From positions 1-56,890 of the forward strand of contig JAOQIN010000008.1 in assembly GCA_026134085.1 (NCBI GenBank): a stretch of DNA of 56,890 nucleotides, written 5' to 3'. The position numbers were made by a program, and so were the translations under genes. Origin of the DNA: Candidatus Methanoxibalbensis ujae (lineage in GTDB: Archaea > Halobacteriota > Syntropharchaeia > Alkanophagales > Methanospirareceae). The notes under the pieces were generated by a model. It was not told the origin of the DNA and searched no databases. It saw only the letters and a list, made by a program, of their open reading frames with translations. Shown here in pieces: positions 1 to 7,257 of the stretch (its first letter is position 1; each line of letters starts with the position of its first letter).

Positions 1-327
1 AAAGCCGATGCTATTGTTATAGGCAGTCCGGTTTATTTCAACAATGTATCCGCCCAAACTAAAGCCTTCATAGACCGTACATGGTGTATTAGAGGACGAC
101 TTAGAAACAAAATTGGTGGTGCAATTGTTGTTGGTCGAAGATACGGTATAGAAAGTGCTATTACTGCTATTAATGCTTTCTTCCTTAAACATGAGATGAT
201 CGTAGCAAACAGAGGTGTTTGTGGGATAGCCTTTGAAGAAGGAGAAGTAATAAAAGATACAGAAGCTATTAACGCTGCTAAAAAACTTGGAGAACGAATA
301 AAGGAACTTGGAAAGATAAAAATATGA
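1..327 (+). CDS. Flavodoxin-like NADPH-dependent FMN reductase (3' part only)
   Basis: The reading frame is open from the first base of the window to a TGA at 325-327, giving the last 108 residues. The translation carries the flavodoxin-like signature GSPVYFNN followed by a helix with AFIDRT, then a core strand GAIVVGRR. This pattern is typical of the FMN-binding half of NADPH-dependent FMN reductases and archaeal iron-sulfur flavoproteins, which move electrons between ferredoxin and other acceptors. The N-terminal part, where an iron-sulfur flavoprotein would carry its cysteine motif, lies outside the window, so the two cannot be told apart. Base composition is more AT-rich than in the following genes. 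Confidence 0.75.
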   Translation, partial: KADAIVIGSPVYFNNVSAQTKAFIDRTWCIRGRLRNKIGGAIVVGRRYGIESAITAINAFFLKHEMIVANRGVCGIAFEEGEVIKDTEAINAAKKLGERIKELGKIKI

Positions 328-703
328 TATGAGATTTTTGTCAGCTGCGTATAACTCATCTTTCCCGTTCTCCACCACAACCTCTTCAATTTCCTTTCTT
401 CTTTGTTGATGATGATGTCCTCTTCTTCTCCTTCTTCTGAAAATATCAAGAAAACCCATATGCTCTCACCCCGTTCTCACGCTATTCCCAAGAATCCCTT
501 TGTCCTCCTGTTCAGCTTAGATGAGTCTTGACCCAAACTTATCATCAGGTTCTCAACTGCATTGATGGCTGAAAGGTGGCAGAGCAATGCGAAAGCCCTC
601 AAATCCATGAGGTTGAACACATCTCAAGGAGGGATGCTCCTATCCTCATGAAAGGGAGCGAGTATATCAAAGACCTGAGGATTGGAAGTCTGTATGTGAG
701 ATA
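328..703. other. Gene-poor stretch with a possible decayed ORF
   Basis: No convincing complete gene is seen. On the plus strand, 576-716 reads open from a GTG and ends in a well-composed stretch (APILMKGSEYIKDLRIGSLY), which looks like the C-terminal remnant of a once larger protein. It has no ribosome binding site or upstream frame. A decayed mobile-element gene is one possibility, but I cannot name a family. Confidence 0.3.
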
Positions 704-892
704 TCATGATACCTGAAGGTTCTTTCCGTAATCTCTTGCATTGATGAAGACTTGATATGGCTTCAGTCTGTATCCCCTGCTCCTGACAATGATGTCCCCC
801 CTTTCAAACTTTATCGGTGCTTTGCTCTCCTCAAGATACCTCTGAATCTCTCCAAAAACTCTCTCCGCTTTTCCATCGCCGTCCTTAATCAA
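704..892 (-). CDS. Small hypothetical protein (62 aa)
   Basis: This is a 62-residue protein beginning at a TTG that overlaps the stop of the small ORF upstream (TTGATTAA junction), an arrangement typical of translationally coupled genes. The sequence looks genuinely coding: a charged helix (ERVFGEIQRYLEES) is followed by strands GDIIVRSRGYRL and YQVFINARDYG. I do not recognise the family. It could also be the second half of a gene split by a frameshift, because the two short proteins are nearly contiguous. Confidence 0.45.
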   Translation of the reverse strand: MIKDGDGKAERVFGEIQRYLEESKAPIKFERGDIIVRSRGYRLKPYQVFINARDYGKNLQVS

Positions 893-1025
893 TCCAGCTC
901 TCTATCACCCTCTCCCTCTTCAGAAGCTTCGGAATCTTCCTTTTGAAAATGCCTGAAATCTCTTCTATCCTCGTTTTGAGTCCTTGCGCCCCATCAGGAG
1001 CAGAACCCCTCATGCCCGTAGGCAT
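885..1025 (-). CDS. Very small hypothetical protein (46 aa), coupled to the next ORF
   Basis: ATG at 1025 opens a 46-codon frame ending TAA at 885-887, overlapping the TTG start of the 62-aa ORF. It is basic and helical (GIFKRKIPKLLKRERVIESW). An A/T-rich stretch lies directly upstream. Function is unknown. The two ORFs read in one direction and abut, so they may be a broken single gene or a small two-gene operon. Confidence 0.35.
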   Translation of the reverse strand: MPTGMRGSAPDGAQGLKTRIEEISGIFKRKIPKLLKRERVIESWID

Positions 1026-1193
1026 AAATTAAAAAGTATCCAAAAATACAGAACCATTTACACATTTTCTCATATTCTCTTTCCTCTTTTCTTCCTTCAT
1101 CATTCTCTCTTATTCTCTATTCTCCCGCCGTATGCTGAGCATGCGTCCCTCCCACCCGCAAGTTTTTAAATTTAGAAAAATTTATGAAGGAAG

Positions 1194-1458
1194 ATGAAGC
1201 CTGTCAGGGAGTGTTCTGTTCTGAAAATGAGACCCAAGAAAAACATAGAGTATCCACTGATCAGATTAACCCAAAGAATACAAGCATTTAATTGGTAAGA
1301 GGGCTTCAATTTACGAATTAGACAGAAATAAGTTCCTTATTTTTGTTGATGATAGTGTTGATGATAGATTATATAACTTATATAACCATTCTTCGCTTAA
1401 TGGCGTCGCAGTGCATCACAATCATCCACTATCGACAGATTTCAGAGATGCAGGATAA
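1194..1458 (+). pseudogene. Frameshifted small ORF
   Basis: The frame from ATG 1194 reads KMRPKKNIEYPLIRL. If the single A at 1269 is skipped, the next frame continues smoothly as PKEYKHLIGKRASIYELD then KFLIFVDDSVDD, and runs to a TAA at 1456-1458. The two halves join like one beta-rich domain. I therefore read this as one gene broken by a one-base insertion, though a sequencing error or recoding is possible. Family not identified. Confidence 0.45.
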
Positions 1459-1463
1459 AGGAA

Positions 1464-1538
1464 TGCTCCGGCCGGGATTTGAACCCGGGTCTTCGGCTCG
1501 AAAGGCCGGAATGATTGGCCGGGCTACACCACCGGAGC
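1464..1538 (-). tRNA. tRNA-Glu (UUC)
   Basis: The cloverleaf reads on the minus strand. The acceptor stem is GCTCCGG/CCGGAGC with discriminator A, the T arm is CCGGG-TTCAAAT-CCCGG, and the anticodon loop is CTTTCGA with anticodon TTC. CCA is not encoded. It lies about 55 bases downstream of rpl12 on the same strand and may be part of that transcript. Confidence 0.93.
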
Positions 1539-1593
1539 ATCTCTCTTTTTTCAATTAAAAAAGGAATGAGAGTGCAGGCGCGGTCTCTGAAAA

Positions 1594-1965
1594 TCAGCCG
1601 AACAGTGCTGCGAGACCCGCCATACCCTCTTCTTCCTTCTTCTCCTCTTCCTCCTCTTCCTTCTTCTCCTCCTTCTTCGCCTCTGCCGCAGGTGCTTTTG
1701 CTGGAGCTTCTGCTGGAGCTTCTGCTGGAGCTGCTGGCACTGCCTGTGCTGCTTGTACTGCTGGAGCTGCTGGAGCTGCTGCGAAAGCGGGCTGAGCCTG
1801 AGATATGGCTTCATCTATGTTCACGCCGTCCAACGCACTGATAAGCACTTTCACACGCCCCCTGTCAACCTGAATGCCTGCTGCCTCAAGCACCGCCGAG
1901 ACCTTCTCCTCAGTTATCTCCGCTCCAGCACTGTGCAAGAGCAAAACAGCATATATGTATTCCAT
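1594..1965 (-). CDS. rpl12: Ribosomal protein L12 (P1/P2-like stalk protein)
   Basis: This is the archaeal stalk protein whose dimers bind L10/P0 and recruit translation GTPases. The N-terminal dimerisation domain starts [14 protein letters not shown]. It is followed by an Ala/Pro-rich hinge, a Lys/Glu tract and the conserved factor-binding tail [10 protein letters not shown]. The ATG at 1965 is chosen because archaeal L12 begins MEYIYA; the GTG eight codons upstream lies within the ribosome binding site region (GGAGGTGA). Length is 123 aa, slightly long because the Ala/Pro/Glu hinge is repetitive. In most Euryarchaeota rpl12 follows rpl10, but here the L11-L1-L10 operon is at the other end of the window. 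Confidence 0.95.
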   Translation of the reverse strand: MEYIYAVLLLHSAGAEITEEKVSAVLEAAGIQVDRGRVKVLISALDGVNIDEAISQAQPAFAAAPAAPAVQAAQAVPAAPAEAPAEAPAKAPAAEAKKEEKKEEEEEEKKEEEGMAGLAALFG

Positions 1966-2024
1966 ACTCACTTTCCTTCTCACCTCCACCTCGTCTGGCT
2001 TGCTTATTTATTTTTTTGATAAAT

Positions 2025-2034
2025 GCATAAAAGC
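2025..2034 (-). promoter_or_regulatory. Probable TATA box for rpl12
   Basis: The minus strand reads GCTTTTATGC within an A/T-rich patch, about 60 bases upstream of the rpl12 start. This would put transcription initiation near 2004 with a short leader holding the GGAGGTGA site. Confidence 0.4.
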
Positions 2035-2147
2035 ATATCGCCACACTCGCCGCCCTGCAAAGCAGCTCTTAATTCAGAATAATCAAATTTTTCTTTTTTG
2101 ATGATCGTGGCATGATCCAACGGCGGAGAGGGATGGAGGGATAGGAA

Positions 2148-2735
2148 ATGGACGACTTGCGCGAGAAAATCGCGGATATCGGCAGAAGAACAGTGCTTGC
2201 TGGTCTCGTAAATGCAAATTTCGGCAACATAAGTGTGAGAAAGGGAGATAAAATGCTGATATCGCGCACAGGCGCGTTTCTTGACATGCTTCATGTGAAG
2301 GAGAACCTCGTTGAGGTTGAGATCTCATGTGAACATGTGCCGCCTGAGGCCTCTTCAGAAGTTGATGTCCATCGTGAGATATACAGAGAAACAGATGCAC
2401 ATGCAATACTGCACACACACTCACCTTTCGTGGTTGCGATCTCCATTGTGAAGGGGAAGAATGCATGCTTTCGTCCGGAGGATGTTGAGGGAACCCTTCT
2501 CATCGGCGAGATACCCATAGTGAGCGGCGAGCCTGGAAGCAATGAGCTTGCAAGAAACCTCGCATCAGCGTTGAAATCACACAGATATGCGATTGCACAC
2601 GCACACGGCGGATTCGCCATCGGGAACACAATAGAAGATGCATTTATCATAGCGGCAGCAGCCGAGCATTCGTGCAAGGTGAAGCTGTTAGCCGATGTTC
2701 TCAGACTATTAGCCGATGTTCTCAGACGCAGATGA
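2148..2735 (+). CDS. Class II aldolase/adducin family protein (fuculose-phosphate aldolase-like)
   Basis: A zinc-dependent aldolase-type fold: NANFGNISVR near the start (substrate phosphate loop), the metal-ligand motif HTHSP at about residue 87, and AHAHGGFAIG near residue 150 carrying further histidines. In archaea these proteins act as L-fuculose-1-phosphate or related lactaldehyde-producing aldolases. The substrate cannot be read from sequence. Length (195 aa) is normal. The C-terminus ends LLADVLRLLADVLRRR, made by a direct duplication of about 21 bases, which looks like a recent tandem expansion. Confidence 0.85.
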   Translation: MDDLREKIADIGRRTVLAGLVNANFGNISVRKGDKMLISRTGAFLDMLHVKENLVEVEISCEHVPPEASSEVDVHREIYRETDAHAILHTHSPFVVAISIVKGKNACFRPEDVEGTLLIGEIPIVSGEPGSNELARNLASALKSHRYAIAHAHGGFAIGNTIEDAFIIAAAAEHSCKVKLLADVLRLLADVLRRR

Positions 2736-2756
2736 GCAGCGAGAGGGTGATGAATA

Positions 2757-3326
2757 ATGAGACCTCTCACACCTCCTTCACTGAGAGAGCGACGCAGATA
2801 TATCGTGTTTGAGATCATATACGAAGAGCACAGAAAAAAGCACGAGAAGCACGAGAAAAAAAATCAAGAATCTGAAAAAGAGAGAGAAAACAGAGAAGAA
2901 AAAGCGGAGAAAGAGGAAATAAAGGAGAAAAAGGAAACAAAAGAGGAGAAAAAAAAGGTAAAAAAGGTAAAAAAGGAAAGAGAGGAGGAAGGAAAGGGAG
3001 AAAAAGGAGAAGAGAGCAAAATAAAAGACGAGGAGGGAATAAGCGAGAGAGCACTGTTGCGGGCGATATGGGATGCGTTGTATTCACTTTATGGTGATAT
3101 TGGCGTAAGTGAGTGTGGCATTTGGCTCATTGATTATGATGAAAAAAGGGGAGTGGGAATTTTACGATGCACTCATACGAAAGTTGAAGCTGTAAGGGCT
3201 GCGCTTGCATGCATACACATGATAAACGGAAGGCGCACATGCATCAGGGGCGTGGTCACATCAGGCACTATAAAAGCAGCAAGGAGGCGCAGCACGCGAA
3301 TTAAGCCATTTCGCTTCAGGAGCTGA
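2757..3326 (+). CDS. rnp2: RNase P protein Pop5 (Rnp2) with a large charged insertion
   Basis: Pop5 pairs with Rpp30 and helps the RNase P RNA cut tRNA leaders. The N-terminal strand reads SLRERRRYIVFEIIYEE and the remaining domain resumes at ISERALLRAIWDAL, with GIWLIDYDEKRGVGILRC, a helix for contact with RNA, and the end SGTIKAARRR, all as in archaeal Pop5. Between residues 25 and 94 lies a block of about 70 residues made almost only of Lys, Glu and Arg, absent from the usual ~120-residue protein. The frame stays open through it, so the gene appears functional, and the block probably extends from the domain surface. It follows the aldolase by 21 bases with GAGAGGGTGA as ribosome binding site. 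Confidence 0.88.
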   Translation: MRPLTPPSLRERRRYIVFEIIYEEHRKKHEKHEKKNQESEKERENREEKAEKEEIKEKKETKEEKKKVKKVKKEREEEGKGEKGEESKIKDEEGISERALLRAIWDALYSLYGDIGVSECGIWLIDYDEKRGVGILRCTHTKVEAVRAALACIHMINGRRTCIRGVVTSGTIKAARRRSTRIKPFRFRS

Positions 3327-3375
3327 TTGATTTGATTTCTGTGCGTTTCTTTGCGTTTCTGTGCGTTGAGTGTCA

Positions 3376-4677
3376 TCATCTGTTCAGAGCGCTTACGAGC
3401 CTCTCCGAAACCTCTTTAACCTTTTCTTTTATCCTGTATTCATCCTCAACACGCCTCTCATGCATGAGAATATTTCCGTCACATATCACAGTGTCAACGC
3501 AGTTTCCGTTTGCAGAAAACACTATATTTGATATGAGATTGTGATTTGGCACAAAACACTCACAGCTCAGGTCAACAAGAAGGATATCCGCGAGTTTTCC
3601 AACTGCTATCTCGCCAGCATTGAAGTTGAATGCACGAGCAGCGTTGACTGTTGCCATCTCAAAAACTTCATGAGCCGGCATAGCTGTGGGGTCTTTTCTG
3701 TGGGATTTCTGGAGCAGTGATGCGATTTTCATCTCCTCAAACATGTCAAGATTGTTGTTTGAAGCACATCCATCAGTGCCTAAGAGTATATTTCCACGCA
3801 TCCCAGCCCTCTTCATCTCCTCGTAAGGCATCACACCGGATGCGAGTTTCATGTTTGATGATGGGTTATGCGCTATTTTCACGCCTTTATCTCTCAATAT
3901 CCCGATCTCCTTCTTGCTGACAGCGATGCAATGTGCTGCGACGACGCGCTCGTTGAGGAAATCAATTGACTCAAGGAACTCAACAGGGCGCCTGCCATAT
4001 CTTCTCATGCATTCTTCAACCTCCCATGCGGTTTCTGACAGATGGATATGCACAATCAAGTCATTCTTCTGCGAGAAATCACGAATCCAGCACAGACTTT
4101 CCTCGGATACTGTGTATACCGCGTGAGGACCCAGTGTGAAAATTATCCTGCCGTCTGAGCTGAACTCCGCATATTCGGATAACATCTGCCTGCTGCGCCT
4201 CATCTGCTCTCTCGCAATCTCCTCATCAAATCTGTCTATGAACACCGCTGATATTGCCGCCCTGATCCCGCTTTCAGCCACCGCTCTCGCAGTTCCTCGC
4301 CAGTGCCAGTACATGTCGTTGAAGAATGTTGTGCCTGTCTTTATCATCTCAAGACATGCGAGGCGTGCCCCCCAGTACACATCATCCTCCGTCAGGAGCG
4401 CTTCCATGGGCCATATCCTCTCTTTCAACCACTTATCAAGCGGCATGTCATCTGCGAATCCGCGGAAAAGTGTCATGGCAGCATGCGTGTGCGCATTGAA
4501 AAGAGAGGGGATCGCGGCCTTACCGCAACCATCTATCACATATTCAGCTTCCGCAGACCTCGCTCCACCTCCAACTGCTGCGCCACTGCTCTCACTTATT
4601 TCCACTATTTGCCTGCCTTCTATGCGAATATCTCTCTCCTTTCCGTTAAGCAGAACATTTTTTATCAGTATGGACAT
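3376..4677 (-). CDS. dadD: Amidohydrolase: 5'-deoxyadenosine/SAH/MTA deaminase
   Basis: A TIM-barrel amidohydrolase of 433 aa. Metal ligands are visible in order: NAHTHAAM (H63, H65), the HIHLSET strand, the AAHC histidine, and GTDGCASNN carrying the last aspartate. The closest match by eye is the 5'-methylthioadenosine/S-adenosylhomocysteine deaminase group, which in methanogens includes 5'-deoxyadenosine deaminase. That enzyme recycles the 5'-deoxyadenosine left by radical SAM enzymes; four such enzymes are encoded in this window, so the role fits. The exact nucleoside preference cannot be read from sequence. Confidence 0.85.
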   Translation of the reverse strand: MSILIKNVLLNGKERDIRIEGRQIVEISESSGAAVGGGARSAEAEYVIDGCGKAAIPSLFNAHTHAAMTLFRGFADDMPLDKWLKERIWPMEALLTEDDVYWGARLACLEMIKTGTTFFNDMYWHWRGTARAVAESGIRAAISAVFIDRFDEEIAREQMRRSRQMLSEYAEFSSDGRIIFTLGPHAVYTVSEESLCWIRDFSQKNDLIVHIHLSETAWEVEECMRRYGRRPVEFLESIDFLNERVVAAHCIAVSKKEIGILRDKGVKIAHNPSSNMKLASGVMPYEEMKRAGMRGNILLGTDGCASNNNLDMFEEMKIASLLQKSHRKDPTAMPAHEVFEMATVNAARAFNFNAGEIAVGKLADILLVDLSCECFVPNHNLISNIVFSANGNCVDTVICDGNILMHERRVEDEYRIKEKVKEVSERLVSALNR

Positions 4678-4736
4678 TTTTCAACACCTCCCGCACCGCA
4701 CCGCATCGCACAGACCGCACAGCACATTGCTCAATC

Positions 4737-5531
4737 TCAAATCTCAAAAAGATAGCTGAGAGATATTGCGAATATGCCTCCTGACAGTGTTGCGAGTATG
4801 TTCACCTCATGATTGTTAAGGCGGCTGCGATTTTCAAGTGTCGCGCCGAATATGCTGTCCGCAATGCTTCCAAAGAATCCGGAAATCGTTATGAGTGCTG
4901 AAAGAACATGCGGCGCAATGCTCACTGAACGGACAGCTGATGATGGTGGAATTATGAGATTCAGCAGACCATTGCTCTGACCATAAAGCAGCGACATGGG
5001 CACTGCTATCAATGAGGAGCCGAGCAGTGCTGCAAGAAGCCCCTGAACACTCACTCCCCCATTTGTTCCAACAGGAACACGCTTTAAATTTGTGATGAGC
5101 CTCGGATTTCTGCACAGTGCCTGTCCTATTTCCGTGGAGAACGTGTCCGCGCATGCAGTTGCAACAGCACCGGAAAATCCAAGCAGGAAGAGCGGGTTGT
5201 GTGATATCCCATATGCCACACAGAATATCGCAGACGAAAGACCGTTTCCAAGCACATTTTGAAGCGTCCGCATACCTTTATGCGACTCGGCAACTCCTAT
5301 ACGCATTTTCTCATTATACCTGTAAAAAGTGACGAGAGTTCCGAAAACAAAAAAAAGAAGCAATGCAACGACTCCCGTATATCCAACTGTCAGCAACACA
5401 ACAAAACCGACAACAAAAGCGCCTGAAAGCGCGGATATGTCTATCTTCCTCATTCTGTATGCATATAAAAGGAGGAGAGAGGATATCGCAACAACAATTG
5501 CCGTTGTTTCCACTGTCAATATCCCTCCCAT
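4737..5531 (-). CDS. DUF92 family integral membrane protein (TMEM19/VTE6-like)
   Basis: An about 264-residue protein with six or so hydrophobic helices. The conserved central block reads ATACADTFSTEIGQ followed by KRVPVGTNGGVS, the signature of the DUF92 (TIGR00297) family. A plant member (VTE6) phosphorylates phytyl phosphate, so a role in isoprenoid phosphate metabolism is possible in archaea, where such lipids are central, but this is inference. The start is uncertain: ATG at 5531 is used, while a TTG at 5519 has a closer GGGAGGG site. It sits 60 bases beyond the deaminase start on the same strand. Confidence 0.8.
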   Translation of the reverse strand: MGGILTVETTAIVVAISSLLLLYAYRMRKIDISALSGAFVVGFVVLLTVGYTGVVALLLFFVFGTLVTFYRYNEKMRIGVAESHKGMRTLQNVLGNGLSSAIFCVAYGISHNPLFLLGFSGAVATACADTFSTEIGQALCRNPRLITNLKRVPVGTNGGVSVQGLLAALLGSSLIAVPMSLLYGQSNGLLNLIIPPSSAVRSVSIAPHVLSALITISGFFGSIADSIFGATLENRSRLNNHEVNILATLSGGIFAISLSYLFEI

Positions 5532-5635
5532 ATCTCTCAACCACTTATGCTATTTTATCTTTTCCCTCCGTGCTGACGCATGATGAATGGGTGATGAGAT
5601 ATCCTGAAATAAGACAGATGAATAAATGAATAAAG

Positions 5636-7033
5636 ATGAGGACAGGCGCTGTTCTGACGGTTGGAGGCTCCGACAGCAGCTGTGGTGCCGGCATTCAGGC
5701 GGACTTGAAGACATTCGCAGCGCTCGGCGTTGAATGCGCGTGCGTCATAACTGCGGTGACCGCGCAGAGCGTCAGAGGTGTGAGAGGCATATCGGAGATT
5801 CCAGCAACATTCGTCAGGTCACAGCTGGAAGCGGTGATGGAGGATCATGAAATTGAATATGCGAAAACAGGCATGCTTTACTCAGCAAATATCGTGAATA
5901 TTGTTTCTGATGTTTTTGAGGAGAACAATGTGAAATTTGTTCTTGATCCTGTGATGAGGGCAGGCACAGGCGATACTCTGCTTAATCAAGATGCACTTGA
6001 TACAATGATAAAACGACTTCTCCCCATTTCATCTGTTGTGACCCCGAATGTGCACGAGGCAGAGGCGATTTCAGGTGTTAAAATAGAAACAATTGAGGAA
6101 GCTCGTGAAGCTGCTGTGAAAATTGCTGAGTTGGGCGCTCGCACCATAATCATAAAAGGAGGGCACCTTCGCCCGCAGACAGACTCTGAAATCGCCGCTG
6201 ACATCATATATGATGCTGAAAAAGATGAATTTGAGACAATTAAAAGCAGATTTATCAGAAAGGAGCATGTGCACAGAACACATGGCGCGGGCTGCACATT
6301 CTCAGCCGCGCTGACAGCAGCACTTGCAAGGGGATATGCTCTCAAAGAAGCGGCAATGCTCGCTAAAAATTTCGTTTCTGATGCGATAAAATTCGGTGAT
6401 GTCTTTGAGAATGTCGTTATTGTGAATCAGACAGCTTCAATTTTGAGAAGGGCATATCGCCATGCAGTGATTGAAACCATGAAAGATGCAGTTGAGCAGT
6501 TGAGGCAGATGGAAGCGTTCCGCATGCTCATACCTGAGGTCGGCTCAAATCTCGGAATGGCATCTGAAGACGCACACAATGAATATGATGTTGCAGCGAT
6601 TGATGGCAGAATCACACACACAAAAAATGGATTTCGCATCGGAAACATAGAATTTGGAGCGAGTAGCCATGTTGCTCGCGCTATCTTAACAATGATGCAA
6701 TTTAACAGAGCAATAAAAAGTGCGATAAATGTGAAATATTCTCCTGAAATCGTTGAAATTTGTGAGCGCCTTTTCGTAGTTGCATCATTTGAGAGGGAGA
6801 AAGAGCCTGAGGGGGCCAAAACAATGGAGTGGGGTGTTCGCAGCGCCGTTCTGAAAGCACTGAAAGAGCATGGAACCGTTCCAGATGTGATTTTTGACCG
6901 CGGTGCCGTCGGAAAAGAGCCGATTATACGGATTTTCGGCAGAGATGCTGTTGAAGTCGTCGAGAAGGTGGGAAGAATATTGGAAAGCGTTAAATGCAAT
7001 GAATCCTTCTTTTCGTTTGAAAAAGCTCATTGA
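5636..7033 (+). CDS. thiDN: ThiDN: HMP-P kinase fused to ThiN thiamine-phosphate synthase
   Basis: Residues 1 to about 260 are a ribokinase-fold ThiD: GGSDSSCGAGIQADLK at the N-terminus, VLDPVM in the centre, TPNVHEAEAISG, and the anion-hole motif THGAGCTFSAA. Residues about 290-465 are a ThiN domain (RMLIPEVGSNLGMA, IEFGASSHVAR, DRGAVGKEP), which in archaea replaces ThiE and joins HMP pyrophosphate with thiazole phosphate. The fusion thus performs two consecutive steps of thiamine synthesis. Length (465 aa) is normal for the archaeal fusion. No TPP riboswitch is seen upstream. Confidence 0.95.
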   Translation: MRTGAVLTVGGSDSSCGAGIQADLKTFAALGVECACVITAVTAQSVRGVRGISEIPATFVRSQLEAVMEDHEIEYAKTGMLYSANIVNIVSDVFEENNVKFVLDPVMRAGTGDTLLNQDALDTMIKRLLPISSVVTPNVHEAEAISGVKIETIEEAREAAVKIAELGARTIIIKGGHLRPQTDSEIAADIIYDAEKDEFETIKSRFIRKEHVHRTHGAGCTFSAALTAALARGYALKEAAMLAKNFVSDAIKFGDVFENVVIVNQTASILRRAYRHAVIETMKDAVEQLRQMEAFRMLIPEVGSNLGMASEDAHNEYDVAAIDGRITHTKNGFRIGNIEFGASSHVARAILTMMQFNRAIKSAINVKYSPEIVEICERLFVVASFEREKEPEGAKTMEWGVRSAVLKALKEHGTVPDVIFDRGAVGKEPIIRIFGRDAVEVVEKVGRILESVKCNESFFSFEKAH

Positions 7034-7123
7034 AAGGCGGGCATGATAATTACGACTCCATTTGTAATATGCAAATGTTATGAATGTTATATATGTAGGT
7101 AACAAAATAAAATATTGAGAGCA

Positions 7124-7257
7124 CTTAATCTTATTATAAGATTCAATCGTCGGCAACCTTTATATATGGGGGGCATGATCATAGATTCGAGAGGAGGCAT
7201 CGCTGAGGGAGAAAGGAGATCCCCGATATACGGGGAAATGAGAAATATCAGAGGCTG
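7124..7257 (+). promoter_or_regulatory. CRISPR leader with TATA box and hairpins
   Basis: The A/T-rich stretch between thiDN and the first repeat. It holds a perfect inverted repeat AATCTTA-TTA-TAAGATT (7127-7143), a strong TATA box TTTATATA (7159-7166) that would start transcription near 7190 toward the array, and a short hairpin CCCCG-ATATA-CGGGG (7221-7235) some 20 bases before the first repeat. The inverted repeat may instead serve as the thiDN terminator or as a regulator site. Confidence 0.7.

Noticed and set aside
33..449. Minus-strand 138-aa frame at the window start
   Set aside because: It lies antisense to the flavoprotein gene; no family resemblance or ribosome binding site.
1515..1841. 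Plus-strand open frame over the rpl12 gene rich in Leu and Pro
   Set aside because: It is the antisense shadow of the Ala/Glu-rich L12 hinge; composition follows the repeats.
5040..5640. TPP riboswitch upstream of thiDN
   Set aside because: No CTGAGA...ACCTGAT pattern or matching helices between the DUF92 gene and thiDN.
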